From Curtobacterium sp. MCBA15_012 (GTDB lineage Bacteria; Actinomycetota; Actinomycetes; Actinomycetales; Microbacteriaceae), in the NCBI RefSeq assembly GCF_001864935.2, contig NZ_CP126267.1:1302001-1366000 (forward strand): a DNA stretch of 64,000 nt, read 5' to 3'. Positions 1-7,957 of the stretch are shown here, piece by piece. A model generated the notes under the pieces. It searched no databases and was not told the origin of the DNA. It saw nothing but the letters and a program-made list of their open reading frames with translations. Positions within the stretch are counted from its first letter, which is position 1, and every line of letters begins with the position of its first letter. The position numbers were made by a program, and so were the translations under genes.

Positions 1-341
1 GCACCTTCGCCGACGGCCCGGTCCTCACCGCGGCGCAGATGCGGTGGTTCTGGGACACGTACCTCGGCGACGCGGACGGGTCCGACCCGCGCGCGTCACC
101 GATCCGCACCCCCGACCTGCACGGCGTCGCCCCGGCCATGGTCGTCTCGGCCGCGGTCGACCCGCTGCTCGACCAGGGTGTCCGGTACGTCGAGGCCCTG
201 CGCGCCGCCCGGGTCCCGGTCCGCCACGAGGTCGTGCCCGGCGTCCCGCACGCCTTCCTGTCGTTCACCGGAGAGGTCGAGCGGTCGGCCGCGACCCTCG
301 ACGCGATCGCCGACGCGATCCGGACGGCTGTCCGCCGCTGA
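1..341 (+). CDS. alpha/beta-hydrolase (HSL-type esterase/lipase), 3' part only
   Basis: The reading frame is open from the first bases of the window, so the 5' end and the nucleophile region lie outside. What remains is the last ~113 residues of an alpha/beta-hydrolase fold-3 type enzyme. The motif DPLLDQGVRYVEAL fits the segment carrying the catalytic Asp, and GVPHAFLSF fits the catalytic His segment of the hormone-sensitive-lipase group. These enzymes usually hydrolyse short-chain esters in the cytoplasm; the substrate cannot be told from the fragment. The frame ends at a TGA and a lipoprotein gene follows after about 156 bp. Confidence 0.75.
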   Translation, partial: TFADGPVLTAAQMRWFWDTYLGDADGSDPRASPIRTPDLHGVAPAMVVSAAVDPLLDQGVRYVEALRAARVPVRHEVVPGVPHAFLSFTGEVERSAATLDAIADAIRTAVRR

Positions 342-497
342 CGGAGGGTCGGGGTGCCACGGAGCGGACACCCGTTCCCCGTCCCACTACCATCAGCCCG
401 TACGGGGGTACCCACAAGTAGTGGACGCGCGCATCGTCGCCGCCGGGAACACGGGCGATCGGCCTGAGGACCTCCACGACGGGGAGGGCAGGTCGCA

Positions 498-1238
498 GTG
501 ACGCGGTACCGACGACCAGCACTCGGCGTCGCCACGGTGCTCACCGCGGCGCTCGTCGCGGGTCTGCTCGCGGGCTGCTCGGGTCCGCTCCCCGGTGGGG
601 CCGGCGGCTCGACCGGCACCGGACACGGAAGCGAGTCCCGCGTGATCCACCACGGACCGACCCCGACCGCGATGCGCCACGAGGACGGCGTCGAGGTGTG
701 GGACCTCACCGGACCGCCGACCGTCGAGGCCTTCGGCATCGACACCCGCGGGCGCGCGCCGCTTCGCGGCGCCACCGGGGCCTACAGCTCGACCCCGGAG
801 CGGCAGGTCCGGCTGCTCCTGCCCGGCGGGCGGTCCGTCGACCTCGCGGCGGGGGAGGTCATCTTCGAGGCGTCGGACTCCGAGGAGGCGGTGACCGACC
901 CGGACAGCGGCGAGGTGATCATCCCCCAGGGGCGCCGGTTCTTCCTGCGCGTCGACGGCGTCACCGAGGAGGGCGTCGACGCCGGGGTCGGTGCCTTCCG
1001 CGACGCGCTGCAGCGAGCCGACCTGCCGACGACGAAGGCGGACGAACTGCGGGACCGGGCGACCGAGCCCGCCGCGACGGCCGACACGATGAGCACGAAG
1101 CGCATCGGCGAGAGTGTCGAGGTCCCCGGCGTGCAGGGCGCGACGGCGTCCGTCAGCTCGTCGTTCGGGCCCCGGCCCGACGTGCTCGTCTTCCAGCTGC
1201 AGGTCTCCGTCGCGTGGGACCCGGTCCCGATCCCCTGA
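498..1238 (+). CDS. putative secreted lipoprotein of unknown function
   Basis: This is a 246-residue protein with a textbook lipoprotein signal: a basic N-terminus, a hydrophobic stretch and the lipobox LLAGC with Cys27. It should be exported and anchored on the outer face of the membrane. The GTG start is chosen because it directly precedes the signal peptide and a GGGGAGGG Shine-Dalgarno tract lies about 9 nt upstream. The mature part has a Gly/Ser/Thr-rich linker and then a globular domain I do not recognise. Third-position GC bias is normal for the genome. A GCGACC-type repeat begins directly after the stop codon. Confidence 0.7.
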   Translation: MTRYRRPALGVATVLTAALVAGLLAGCSGPLPGGAGGSTGTGHGSESRVIHHGPTPTAMRHEDGVEVWDLTGPPTVEAFGIDTRGRAPLRGATGAYSSTPERQVRLLLPGGRSVDLAAGEVIFEASDSEEAVTDPDSGEVIIPQGRRFFLRVDGVTEEGVDAGVGAFRDALQRADLPTTKADELRDRATEPAATADTMSTKRIGESVEVPGVQGATASVSSSFGPRPDVLVFQLQVSVAWDPVPIP

Positions 1239-1380
1239 ACGCCCGCGACCGCGACCACAGCCGCGACCACGGCTGCGACAGCGACAGCGACCGCGACCAC
1301 AGCCGCGACCGCGACAGCGACAGCGACGGCGACCACAGCCGCGACCACGGCTGCGACCGCGACCACGGCCCGCGCCCGCG
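1239..1380 (+). repeat. degenerate (CGCGAC/CACAGC) short tandem repeat tract
   Basis: Directly after the lipoprotein stop there are about 140 bp built from repeated 6-mers and 15-mers such as GCGACCACAGCC, GCGACCGCGACC and GCGACAGCGACA. The tract is not convincingly coding in any frame (it would encode only Asp/Arg/Ser/His or Ala/Val strings). It looks like an expanded microsatellite between two genes. Confidence 0.75.
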
Positions 1381-1390
1381 CCGCCGCCCT

Positions 1391-1422
1391 GCGGGAAGTC
1401 GCACCTCTGCGCGGCTTCCCGC
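1391..1422 (+). terminator. GC-rich inverted repeat, possible terminator
   Basis: Arms GCGGGAAG (1391-1398) and CTTCCCGC (1415-1422) are perfectly complementary around a 16-nt loop. It lies between the lipoprotein and the NRPS-like gene, where termination would be expected. There is no T-tract, so the role is inferred. Confidence 0.35.
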
Positions 1423-1510
1423 ACCCCCCGGCCCCTGCCGTCCGCCCGTCTCCGGCGTCGAGTTAGCGTCACATGACCGACCGACCCGCAGCACGGTGAA
1501 CAGGGGCCCC

Positions 1511-4351
1511 ATGCTCATCTCGACCGACACGACCGCAGCCGCTCCCGCGCAGCCGCCGCGGTCGGCACCGCACCCCTTCGACGTCACGCTGCTCGACGGC
1601 CTCGCCGCCGTCGCCGAGCGACTGCCCGACGCCCTCGCCCTGACCGACGAGCACACGTCGTTCACGCACGCGGAGCTGGACCGCACGGCCCGGGCGCTCG
1701 GCGCGCTCCTGCACGAGCAGCTCACGCCGGACGACCACAGCGGTCGCGGTGTCGGCGCCGAGCCCGGGGGAGCGTCGGTCCCGGTCGGGGTGATGGTCGC
1801 GCACGGTCACGGCTCGGTCGTGGCGCTGCTCGGGCTCGTGCACGCCGGACGGATCATCGTCGCCCTCGACCCGTTCCTCCCCGAGGCCCGGCTGCAGCAC
1901 GTGATGGCGCTCGCCGGGATCGTCGACGTCGTCGCGGACGACGAACACGCCGACCGTGCGCGCGAGCTCGTCGCCGCCCAGGGCCGGGGCGGCCGGGTCC
2001 TGCCCGCCGCCGACCTGCTGGAACGAGCACGAACGGCCGCGACCACCGCCGACCTGCTCGAACGAGCACGAACGGCCGCGACCACGGCCGACCGGTCGAC
2101 GACTACGGCCCACCAGGCGACGAACGGCCCGACCGCCCCGATCCCCACCGTCCCCGGCGCCCGCGACCGCACCGGCCAGGACCCCATGGTCATCATCTTC
2201 ACCTCGGGCTCCACCGGCGCCCCCAAGGGCGTCACCATGTCCCACCGTCAGATCGTCGTCGACACCGTCGCCCAGCGCGAGGCGTTCCGGTTCGGCCCCG
2301 ACGACCGCGTCGCCTCGGTCCTCCCGCACGGCTTCGCCGCGGGCTTCACGCTCGTCCTCTCCGCCCTGCTCGCGGGCGCGTCGGTGCACGTCGTCGACCC
2401 GCGGAGGACCGGGGTGGACCGGCTCGTCACCTGGGTCCGCGACGCCGCACTGACCACGCTGCACACCACGCCGCACCTGGTCCGGTCGATCACGGCCGCG
2501 CTCGACCCCGCCGACGACCGTCTCCGCGGGCTCCGCATCGTCGCCACCGTGGGTGAGGCCGTCACCGGTCCGGACATCGCGGCGCTGCGTCCGCTGCTCG
2601 GCTCCGCGACGTCGTTCTGCAACTGGACCGGCTCGAGCGAGACCGCCGTCTACGCCGTGAACGAGATCCGGGCCGAGGACCCGATCCCGGAGCGCAGCGT
2701 CCCCTCGGGCCGGATCGTCACCGGGAAGCGCATCGAGGTCCGCCGCCCGGACGGCTCGGTCGCCGACGTCGGCGAGGGCGGTGCCGTCGTGTGCATCTCC
2801 GACGCCATGACGATCGGCTACTGGGGCGCCCCGGAGGTCACCGCGACCCGCGCCGGCGTCGACCCGGACGGCACCCCGACCTGGTCGATCGGCGACCTCG
2901 GCCGCTTCGACGCCGACGGTCGGCTCACGCTCCTCGGCCGCGCCGACGACGCCGTGAAGGTGCGCGGCTACCTGGTCGAGCCGAGCGAGGTCGAGGCCGC
3001 GTTCCGCACGGTCGACGCCGTGCAGGAGGCCACGGTCGTCGCGGTCAAGGCCCCGCCCGCGCCGACCCGGCTCGTCGCCTACGTCGTGACCCGCCCCGGG
3101 CGTCGGTCGCCGTCGCCCGCCGCGCTCCGCAAGGCGCTCCGCGACCTGCTGCCCGACTACATGGTGCCGACGGCGATCGTGCCGATGGCGGCGCTGCCCC
3201 GGAACGAGCGCGGCAAGGTCGACCGTGCCTCCCTGCCCGAGGCACCGACGGTCGAGGCCGGGCTCGAGCTCGACGCGGACACCTACGACCAGTGGCAGCT
3301 CGCCGTCGGGCAGATCTGGGCGGAGGTGCTCGGCCTCCCGACGGTCGGTCCGCTCGAGCTGCCGGCCGTCGGACTCGACAACGACTTCGCGGCGCTCGGT
3401 GGCGACTCGCTGTCGGCGGAGGAGATGCTCGCCGCCGTGGGCGACCGCCTCGGCGTCACCCTGCCCTCGACCGAGCTCCTCGAGCACCCCACGCTCCGGA
3501 CCTTCACCGAGCGCATCCGGCGCGGTGCCGCGGCGACCCCGAGCCACCCGGACGTCGTCGCGCTCGCCGACCGGGCCGGACTCGAGGCCGAACCGCTGTT
3601 CTGCATCGCCGGGGCCGGCGCCCTCGCGTTGACGTACGCGCCGCTGACCCGTCGGCTCGGGGACCGCCCGGTGTACGCCTTCCAGCAGCACGGCATGGAG
3701 CGGCGCGCGGTCCCGGACTGGAGCGTCCGCGCGATGGCGAAGCGGTACATCGAGCTCATGCGCATCGTGCAGCCCCGCGGCCCGTACACGCTCGTCGGGC
3801 ACTCGTTCGGCGGGATCGTCGCCCTCGAGATGGCCACGATCCTCACGGCGGCCGGCCAGGAGGTCCGCCGTGTCGTCCTGCTCGACACCTACCTGCCCGA
3901 CCAGGCCGCGGAGCAGGCCGGCGTCGTCGAGTTCGGTGAACTCGACCCGGTGGCACCGGCCGCAGCGGGTCGCCCGCGGGCAGGCGCGCTCCGGCGCGTG
4001 GCCGCGCGGACGAGCGCGTTCCGCGGGCGGGTCCTGACACCGATGGGCCAGATCGGGCGGCACGCGCGGGCGTACGGCGCCGGGGTGTTCCGCTGGCAGG
4101 GCCAGCAGCAGTTCCGCGCGTTCTTCGACCACGCGCTCGTCGTGTCCCGCGGGCACCGCCTGCCCGTCTACGGGGGAGCGGTGACACTGGTGATCGCCGA
4201 CGGCAACGAGTCGGGTGCGGCCCGGTGGGCCCCCTACCTGCCCGGCGACGTCGACGAGGTGCGCATCCACGCGGAGCACACCTCCGTCCTGCGGGAACCG
4301 CACGTCGCCGAGCTCGCGACGGTCCTGGCGGCGCGGCTCGCAGCCGACTGA
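1511..4351 (+). CDS. single-module NRPS-like enzyme: adenylation - carrier - thioesterase
   Basis: The 946-residue product has three domains in order. The adenylation domain spans roughly residues 15-545, with the AMP-binding loop TSGSTGAPKG near 232, SIGDLGRFDADGRLTLLGR near 460 and the hinge/lysine region VKVRGYLVEPSEVEA near 482. A phosphopantetheine carrier domain follows, with GGDSLS near 631. The thioesterase has the nucleophile motif GHSFGG near 764 and a candidate catalytic His in EHTSVLREP near 922. There is no condensation domain, so it should activate one amino or aryl acid and release it by hydrolysis, dimerisation or transfer; the substrate is not deducible by eye. The ATG at 1511 is chosen because recognisable A-domain sequence starts soon after it; the frame is open further upstream only as overlap with the lipoprotein gene. 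A duplicated 39-bp segment enlarges the linker before the AMP-binding loop. No other biosynthetic genes are adjacent. Confidence 0.88.
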   Translation: MLISTDTTAAAPAQPPRSAPHPFDVTLLDGLAAVAERLPDALALTDEHTSFTHAELDRTARALGALLHEQLTPDDHSGRGVGAEPGGASVPVGVMVAHGHGSVVALLGLVHAGRIIVALDPFLPEARLQHVMALAGIVDVVADDEHADRARELVAAQGRGGRVLPAADLLERARTAATTADLLERARTAATTADRSTTTAHQATNGPTAPIPTVPGARDRTGQDPMVIIFTSGSTGAPKGVTMSHRQIVVDTVAQREAFRFGPDDRVASVLPHGFAAGFTLVLSALLAGASVHVVDPRRTGVDRLVTWVRDAALTTLHTTPHLVRSITAALDPADDRLRGLRIVATVGEAVTGPDIAALRPLLGSATSFCNWTGSSETAVYAVNEIRAEDPIPERSVPSGRIVTGKRIEVRRPDGSVADVGEGGAVVCISDAMTIGYWGAPEVTATRAGVDPDGTPTWSIGDLGRFDADGRLTLLGRADDAVKVRGYLVEPSEVEAAFRTVDAVQEATVVAVKAPPAPTRLVAYVVTRPGRRSPSPAALRKALRDLLPDYMVPTAIVPMAALPRNERGKVDRASLPEAPTVEAGLELDADTYDQWQLAVGQIWAEVLGLPTVGPLELPAVGLDNDFAALGGDSLSAEEMLAAVGDRLGVTLPSTELLEHPTLRTFTERIRRGAAATPSHPDVVALADRAGLEAEPLFCIAGAGALALTYAPLTRRLGDRPVYAFQQHGMERRAVPDWSVRAMAKRYIELMRIVQPRGPYTLVGHSFGGIVALEMATILTAAGQEVRRVVLLDTYLPDQAAEQAGVVEFGELDPVAPAAAGRPRAGALRRVAARTSAFRGRVLTPMGQIGRHARAYGAGVFRWQGQQQFRAFFDHALVVSRGHRLPVYGGAVTLVIADGNESGAARWAPYLPGDVDEVRIHAEHTSVLREPHVAELATVLAARLAAD
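2012..2089 (+). repeat. 39-bp tandem duplication inside the adenylation domain
   Basis: Two adjacent 39-bp units (2012-2050 and 2051-2089) differ at only a few positions. Each encodes DLLERARTAATTA, and a decayed partial third unit follows. The insert lies in frame in a surface linker before the AMP-binding loop of the NRPS-like enzyme, so it lengthens the protein without breaking it. Confidence 0.9.
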
Positions 4352-4361
4352 CGTCGGGAGG

Positions 4362-4411
4362 GGACGGACGGGAGGCGCGGCACCGGCGGGTGGCGCGCCT
4401 CCCGTCCGTCC
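4362..4411 (+). terminator. GC-rich palindrome (GGAGGCGCG family) after the NRPS-like gene
   Basis: 18-bp arms (4362-4379 and 4394-4411) around a 14-nt loop begin 11 bp after the stop codon. The arms read GGACGGACGGGAGGCGCG and its complement. Other members of the same family lie in many gaps of this window. Position after a stop codon supports a terminator role. Confidence 0.65.
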
Positions 4412-4773
4412 CGTCCCGCGTCACGGACCGGTGGCCGCCCCGACGAGCAGGCGACCGCCCGTCGGGTCGCGCCGGGCGACCGCCCGGACCGGCGGACGAC
4501 CGCACCGCGGCGCGCGCAGCGCCGACGGGGGCCGGTGCCGTCGACGGCGGCCACCGGACCGCCGGAAGGCGCACGTGCGCGACCAGGTTGCGCAGGACAA
4601 CCGCGCTCCGGACACCGATCGGGGTACAGCACACCGCGGGAATCCGCCGATCCTGGGGAATCGCTCGGAACGGAACGGGGGACGTGACGAACCTCGGTGA
4701 CAGCCCGTCTCATCCGTGAACAGCATCCGCTGGGCACGAGCCCGGCGGGTCCCCATCGGAAGGAGCACACCTC
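4412..4773 (+). other. intergenic leader upstream of the Asp23 operon
   Basis: About 360 bp carry no open frame with convincing codon bias on either strand. The right end has a strong Shine-Dalgarno sequence GGAAGGAG (4758-4765) for the next gene. The promoter of the envelope-stress operon must be in here, but I could not assign -35/-10 boxes with confidence. Confidence 0.5.
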
Positions 4774-5232
4774 ATGGCTGACACCACCACCACGACCTCT
4801 GCGACCACCCCGGCCGCCGCGCGCACCGCCGGCACCAAGCCGTCGTCCGCCAACGGCAAGACCACGATCGACGACACCGTCGTCGAGAAGGTCGCCGGCA
4901 TCGCCGCCCGCGAGGTCAACGGCGTGCACTCCCTCGGCAACGGCGCCGCCCGTGCCATCGGCGCCATCCGCGACGCCATCGGCCAGCGCGACCACGGCCA
5001 GGGCGTCAAGGTCGAGGTCGGCGAGAAGCAGGTCGCTGCCGACGTCGTGATCGTCGCCGAGTACCCCGTGCCGCTGCAGCAGCTCGCCGACGGCGTCCGC
5101 GCCTCGGTCAGCCGTGCGCTCGAGCAGATCGTCGGCATGGACGTCGTCGAGGTCAACGTGACCGTCCAGGACGTCTACATCCCGGGCGACGACGACGACA
5201 ACGAGGACAAGAAGGAGTCGCGCGTTGAGTAA
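4774..5232 (+). CDS. Asp23/Gls24 family envelope stress response protein
   Basis: The 152-residue protein has a Thr/Ala-rich N-terminus (residues 1-28) and then the Asp23/Gls24 fold: IDDTVVEKVAGIAAREVNGV, followed by the beta-strand region VKVEVGEKQVAADVVIVAEY and the helix with VRASVSRALEQIVGMDV. The end is acidic (DDDDNEDK). Asp23-type proteins are abundant, membrane-attached factors linked to cell-wall stress, held at the membrane by small anchors such as AmaP. The ATG follows GGAAGGAG with good spacing. It heads an operon of six short genes, several of which overlap; its own 3' end overlaps the next gene by 8 bp. Confidence 0.88.
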   Translation: MADTTTTTSATTPAAARTAGTKPSSANGKTTIDDTVVEKVAGIAAREVNGVHSLGNGAARAIGAIRDAIGQRDHGQGVKVEVGEKQVAADVVIVAEYPVPLQQLADGVRASVSRALEQIVGMDVVEVNVTVQDVYIPGDDDDNEDKKESRVE

Positions 5233-5416
5233 CACACTGGTCGGCGCCCTGATCGGCGCGATCCTCGCCGTCGTGGCACTGCAGTTCGGGTTCTGGGGCT
5301 TCGTCCTGGTCATCGTGTTCGGCCTGATCGGCGCCCTCGTGGCGGCCCTGTCGACCGGCAAGATCGACCGCGGCGCCCTGACCGACGTGCTGACCGGACG
5401 CCGGAGCTCCCGGTGA
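5225..5416 (+). CDS. DUF2273-like small membrane protein
   Basis: The 63-residue protein starts at a TTG inside the end of the asp23-like gene (8-bp overlap), which implies translational coupling. It has two hydrophobic helices (about residues 5-22 and 26-45) and a short basic tail ending RRSSR. Proteins of this size and shape (DUF2273) are standard partners of Asp23 and are thought to help hold it at the membrane. The TTG is chosen because it gives the natural length with both helices; no ATG is available in frame. Confidence 0.75.
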   Translation: MSNTLVGALIGAILAVVALQFGFWGFVLVIVFGLIGALVAALSTGKIDRGALTDVLTGRRSSR

Positions 5417-5727
5417 GCGCCGGCCCGGACGTCCCGGGCCGCGTCGAGATCACCGCTCGTGCACTGACCGCGTTGTCGCGGGCGGTCGCAGCAGAACGGC
5501 TCGGCGCTCCCGCGAAGCGTCTCCGAGTCGACCTCGGTGACCACGACGGCATGCTGTCGCTCGAGGTCACCGGCCCGATCCGGGCCCAGGACGACGTCAT
5601 CGGTGCGGCCACGGCCGCTGCCGAGCGCATCCGGGCCCGGGTCGGGGAGTTGTCCGGCCGGAAGGTCGGACGCGCCCACATCGAGTTGACCGGCATCGTG
5701 CGTGAGCACGAGGGCCGGGTCCGGTAG
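5413..5727 (+). CDS. second, short Asp23/Gls24-like protein
   Basis: The 104-residue protein starts at a GTG that overlaps the previous stop by 4 bp. It begins with VPGRVEITARALTALSRAVAAERL, the usual entry into an Asp23-like fold, and has strands RLRVDLGDHDGMLSLEVTGP and the ending HIELTGIVREHEGRVR. It lacks the acidic tail of the first paralogue. The role is inferred from fold and operon position: an additional envelope-stress scaffold subunit. Confidence 0.7.
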   Translation: MSAGPDVPGRVEITARALTALSRAVAAERLGAPAKRLRVDLGDHDGMLSLEVTGPIRAQDDVIGAATAAAERIRARVGELSGRKVGRAHIELTGIVREHEGRVR

Positions 5728-5735
5728 GAGGAACC

Positions 5736-6311
5736 ATGAGCACCAGCAGCATCGAGCGGCGCCTGCGTCGCCGGAGCGTGCACCGGTCCCGGTCCACCGC
5801 CGTGTCCGTGGCCCTGGTCGTGACCGCGCTCGTCGCGGCGTGGATCGGCACTGAATCGGTCCTGAAGGCGATCGGTCAGGCACCCCTGCTCGCCGACCCG
5901 CAGACCGTCGTCGACACCGCCCTGAAGCCCGACGCGGCGTTCACGACCATCGCCGAGGTCATCGCCGCGGTCCTCGTGATCGCCGGGATCGTCCTGGTCG
6001 TCCTCGCCCTCAAGCCCGGCCGGATGTCGCGCTCCGCGATCGACCACGACCGCGGCGCCGTCGTGATCGACACCCGCATCCTCGCCTCGACCGCAGCCAA
6101 CGCCGCAGCATCCGCCGCGCACCTGCCCGAGTCGAACACCTCCGCCACCGCCCGCGGCCACCACACCGAGGTGCGCGTGGTGCCCCTGTCCGGCATCCCC
6201 GTCGACCAGGCAGCCGTCCGCGACGCCGTCCAGGAACGCCTCGGCCGGCTCGGCGGCAAGCACGGCACCCGCGTGAGGGTGCACGTGGAACAGAAGGGAA
6301 CCCTGTCGTGA
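5736..6311 (+). CDS. DUF6286-like membrane protein of the Asp23 operon
   Basis: The 191-residue protein has a basic N-terminus (RRLRRRSVHRSRS), one membrane helix near residues 22-42, a second near 67-90 (VIAAVLVIAGIVLVVLALKP), and a soluble C-terminal domain of mixed strands and helices that resembles a degenerate Asp23-like module. The ATG has an AGGAGGA-type ribosome site a few bases upstream. Such two-helix proteins follow asp23 genes in many actinobacteria and are regarded as membrane partners; the exact function is unknown. Confidence 0.65.
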   Translation: MSTSSIERRLRRRSVHRSRSTAVSVALVVTALVAAWIGTESVLKAIGQAPLLADPQTVVDTALKPDAAFTTIAEVIAAVLVIAGIVLVVLALKPGRMSRSAIDHDRGAVVIDTRILASTAANAAASAAHLPESNTSATARGHHTEVRVVPLSGIPVDQAAVRDAVQERLGRLGGKHGTRVRVHVEQKGTLS

Positions 6312-6871
6312 CGACCACGAACCGCACCCTGAACCGGATCCTGCTGTTCCTGCTCGGCCTGGTCGCGATCATCGTCGGCGTCGTCATCGGCGCCGGGGTC
6401 CTCACCCCCGTCCGCGACGCCGTGGAGCCCTACGTCACGTTGCCGTCGAAGGTCGACGTGCCGTCGCAGGCGTTGCGGATCATCGCCGCCGTCTGCGCGG
6501 TCGTGATCATCCTGGCGTTGGTCGTGGTGTTCACCCGTGGTGGTGGCGGCACCTCGGTCGCGGCCCGGGAACGCACGGGCGATGACCAGGTCACCGTGAA
6601 CGTCGCGCTCGTGCGGGACGTGGTCGACCACGAACTCGCCGACGTCCACGACGTGGTCGCGGCGAAGGTCGACACGTACCTGGTCCGGAAGCAGCGGGCC
6701 GCGCGGATCAAGGTCCACGTCCGTCGTGGTGGGGACGCGGTCGGTGTCCTGACCGCGGTCGAGCACGCCGTCGACACCCTCGACCAGACCCTGGGCCACC
6801 AGCTCCCGGTCCTGGTCCACCTCACCGGCGGCACCCGCACCACCCTCGCAAAACCCGCCCGCGTCCACTAG
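6308..6871 (+). CDS. AmaP-like alkaline shock response membrane anchor
   Basis: The 187-residue protein starts at GTG and overlaps the preceding gene by 4 bp. The first half holds two membrane helices (about residues 10-32 and 59-76), and the second half is a soluble domain with repeated valine-rich strands. This matches the layout of AmaP, the anchor that recruits Asp23 to the membrane in Gram-positive bacteria. Assignment rests on architecture and operon position rather than on a signature motif. Confidence 0.65.
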   Translation: MTTTNRTLNRILLFLLGLVAIIVGVVIGAGVLTPVRDAVEPYVTLPSKVDVPSQALRIIAAVCAVVIILALVVVFTRGGGGTSVAARERTGDDQVTVNVALVRDVVDHELADVHDVVAAKVDTYLVRKQRAARIKVHVRRGGDAVGVLTAVEHAVDTLDQTLGHQLPVLVHLTGGTRTTLAKPARVH

Positions 6872-6926
6872 CCGGACCCGGACGAACCGCCACCGCACGA
6901 CCCACGTCCAGCAGCAAGGAGTCCCC

Positions 6927-7118
6927 ATGCGCAACCGCATCATCGTCCTCGGTGTCGTCGCCCTGATCGCCGTCTGGCTCGGTTCGCGGTCGAACCGGCC
7001 GGTCGTCAAGAAGACGAGCACCGCGGAGACCCTCCGCATGGCGTGGAACGATCCGCACGCCCGCAAGCAGCGCGCGAAGCTGCGGAAGAAGGTCGCGAAG
7101 GCGGCCCAGGGTCACTGA
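6927..7118 (+). CDS. small membrane-anchored basic protein, last gene of the Asp23 operon
   Basis: The 63-residue product has one N-terminal hydrophobic helix (residues 4-19) and a strongly basic tail (ARKQRAKLRKKVAKAAQ). A ribosome site AAGGAG lies 6-7 nt before the ATG. It is 55 bp downstream of the AmaP-like gene in the same direction and is followed by a perfect palindromic terminator, so it closes the operon. No family is recognised. Confidence 0.65.
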   Translation: MRNRIIVLGVVALIAVWLGSRSNRPVVKKTSTAETLRMAWNDPHARKQRAKLRKKVAKAAQGH

Positions 7119-7137
7119 CCCGAGCAGGCGACCCACG

Positions 7138-7183
7138 ACGGACGGGAGGCGCGGTGCCAGCTGGCACCGCGCCTCCCGTCCGT
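7138..7183 (+). terminator. perfect 23-bp palindrome closing the Asp23 operon
   Basis: Two perfectly complementary 23-bp arms meet without a loop (7138-7160 and 7161-7183), with core GACGGGAGGCGCGGTGCCAG and its complement. It starts 20 bp after the last stop codon of the operon. The identical core recurs at 30409-30456. Confidence 0.75.
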
Positions 7184-7253
7184 TCGTCGTCCGTAGCGAC
7201 CGCGATCCGGGCCGTCCGTCGTCAGCGGCGTCCGTCTCGTCCGCCGTCCGTCG

Positions 7254-7856
7254 TCACCGTCGGATGTCGTACCGGTGCATGACGACGCCGTTGTCGAACG
7301 ACCGCGTCTCGAGCAGGTCGAGCAGCAGCGGCGGCCGCGTCCCCGACGCCGGCGGATCGAACAGCGGTCGACCGCGGCCGAGCACTGCGGGGTGGACGAA
7401 CAACAGGAGCTCGTCGAGCAGGCCGGCGTCGAGCAACTGCGTCGCGACGTTCGCACCGCCGACCCCGACGTCGCCCGACCCCTCCTCGCGGATCTGCGCG
7501 AGTCGTTCGATCGCGTCACCGTCGGCGCCGATGACCGTCGTGTCGTGGTCGGCACTGGTGCGGCTGCGTGACACGAGCACCTTCGGCTGGGCCGTCCAGA
7601 TCTCGCCGTACTCCCGTTCCACCGGGAGGGCGGACTCGTCCGTCCGGGCGTCGGGCCAGTAGGGGTCCATCATGTCGCGGACGACGCGGCCCTCGACCGA
7701 CATGGTCATCGCCCGGGCCCGGTCGTTGAACTCCTGGTGCAGCTGCTCGTCGATGCGGATCCAGCCCGGCGCGTCCGGGCCGCCGTGCTCACCCGGCTCG
7801 GCCTCGATGTAGCCGTCGACCGAGACGTTCATCCAGTACACGAACCGTGCGGGCAT
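7254..7856 (-). CDS. dihydrofolate reductase family protein (RibD C-terminal-like)
   Basis: The 200-residue protein has the RibD-C/DHFR-like fold. It starts RFVYWMNVSVDGYIEAEPGE, typical of this family, and ends with the NADPH-binding region GGANVATQLLDAGLLDELLL and PAVLGRGRPLF. Enzymes of this group reduce pterin-like or other small substrates with NAD(P)H; stand-alone members like this have no assigned substrate. It is convergent with the Asp23 operon, and the shared gap holds the palindromic terminator. The ATG at 7856 gives the standard N-terminus. Confidence 0.85.
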   Translation of the reverse strand: MPARFVYWMNVSVDGYIEAEPGEHGGPDAPGWIRIDEQLHQEFNDRARAMTMSVEGRVVRDMMDPYWPDARTDESALPVEREYGEIWTAQPKVLVSRSRTSADHDTTVIGADGDAIERLAQIREEGSGDVGVGGANVATQLLDAGLLDELLLFVHPAVLGRGRPLFDPPASGTRPPLLLDLLETRSFDNGVVMHRYDIRR

Positions 7857-7957
7857 CGGGACTCCTTCGTCGCGTGTGCGGTGGCGCCGATGCTAGTGCC
7901 GCGGGTCTCCGTGCGACAGTCCCCGGTGCGGTCCCGGAGGCCTCACGGCCGAGGGTG

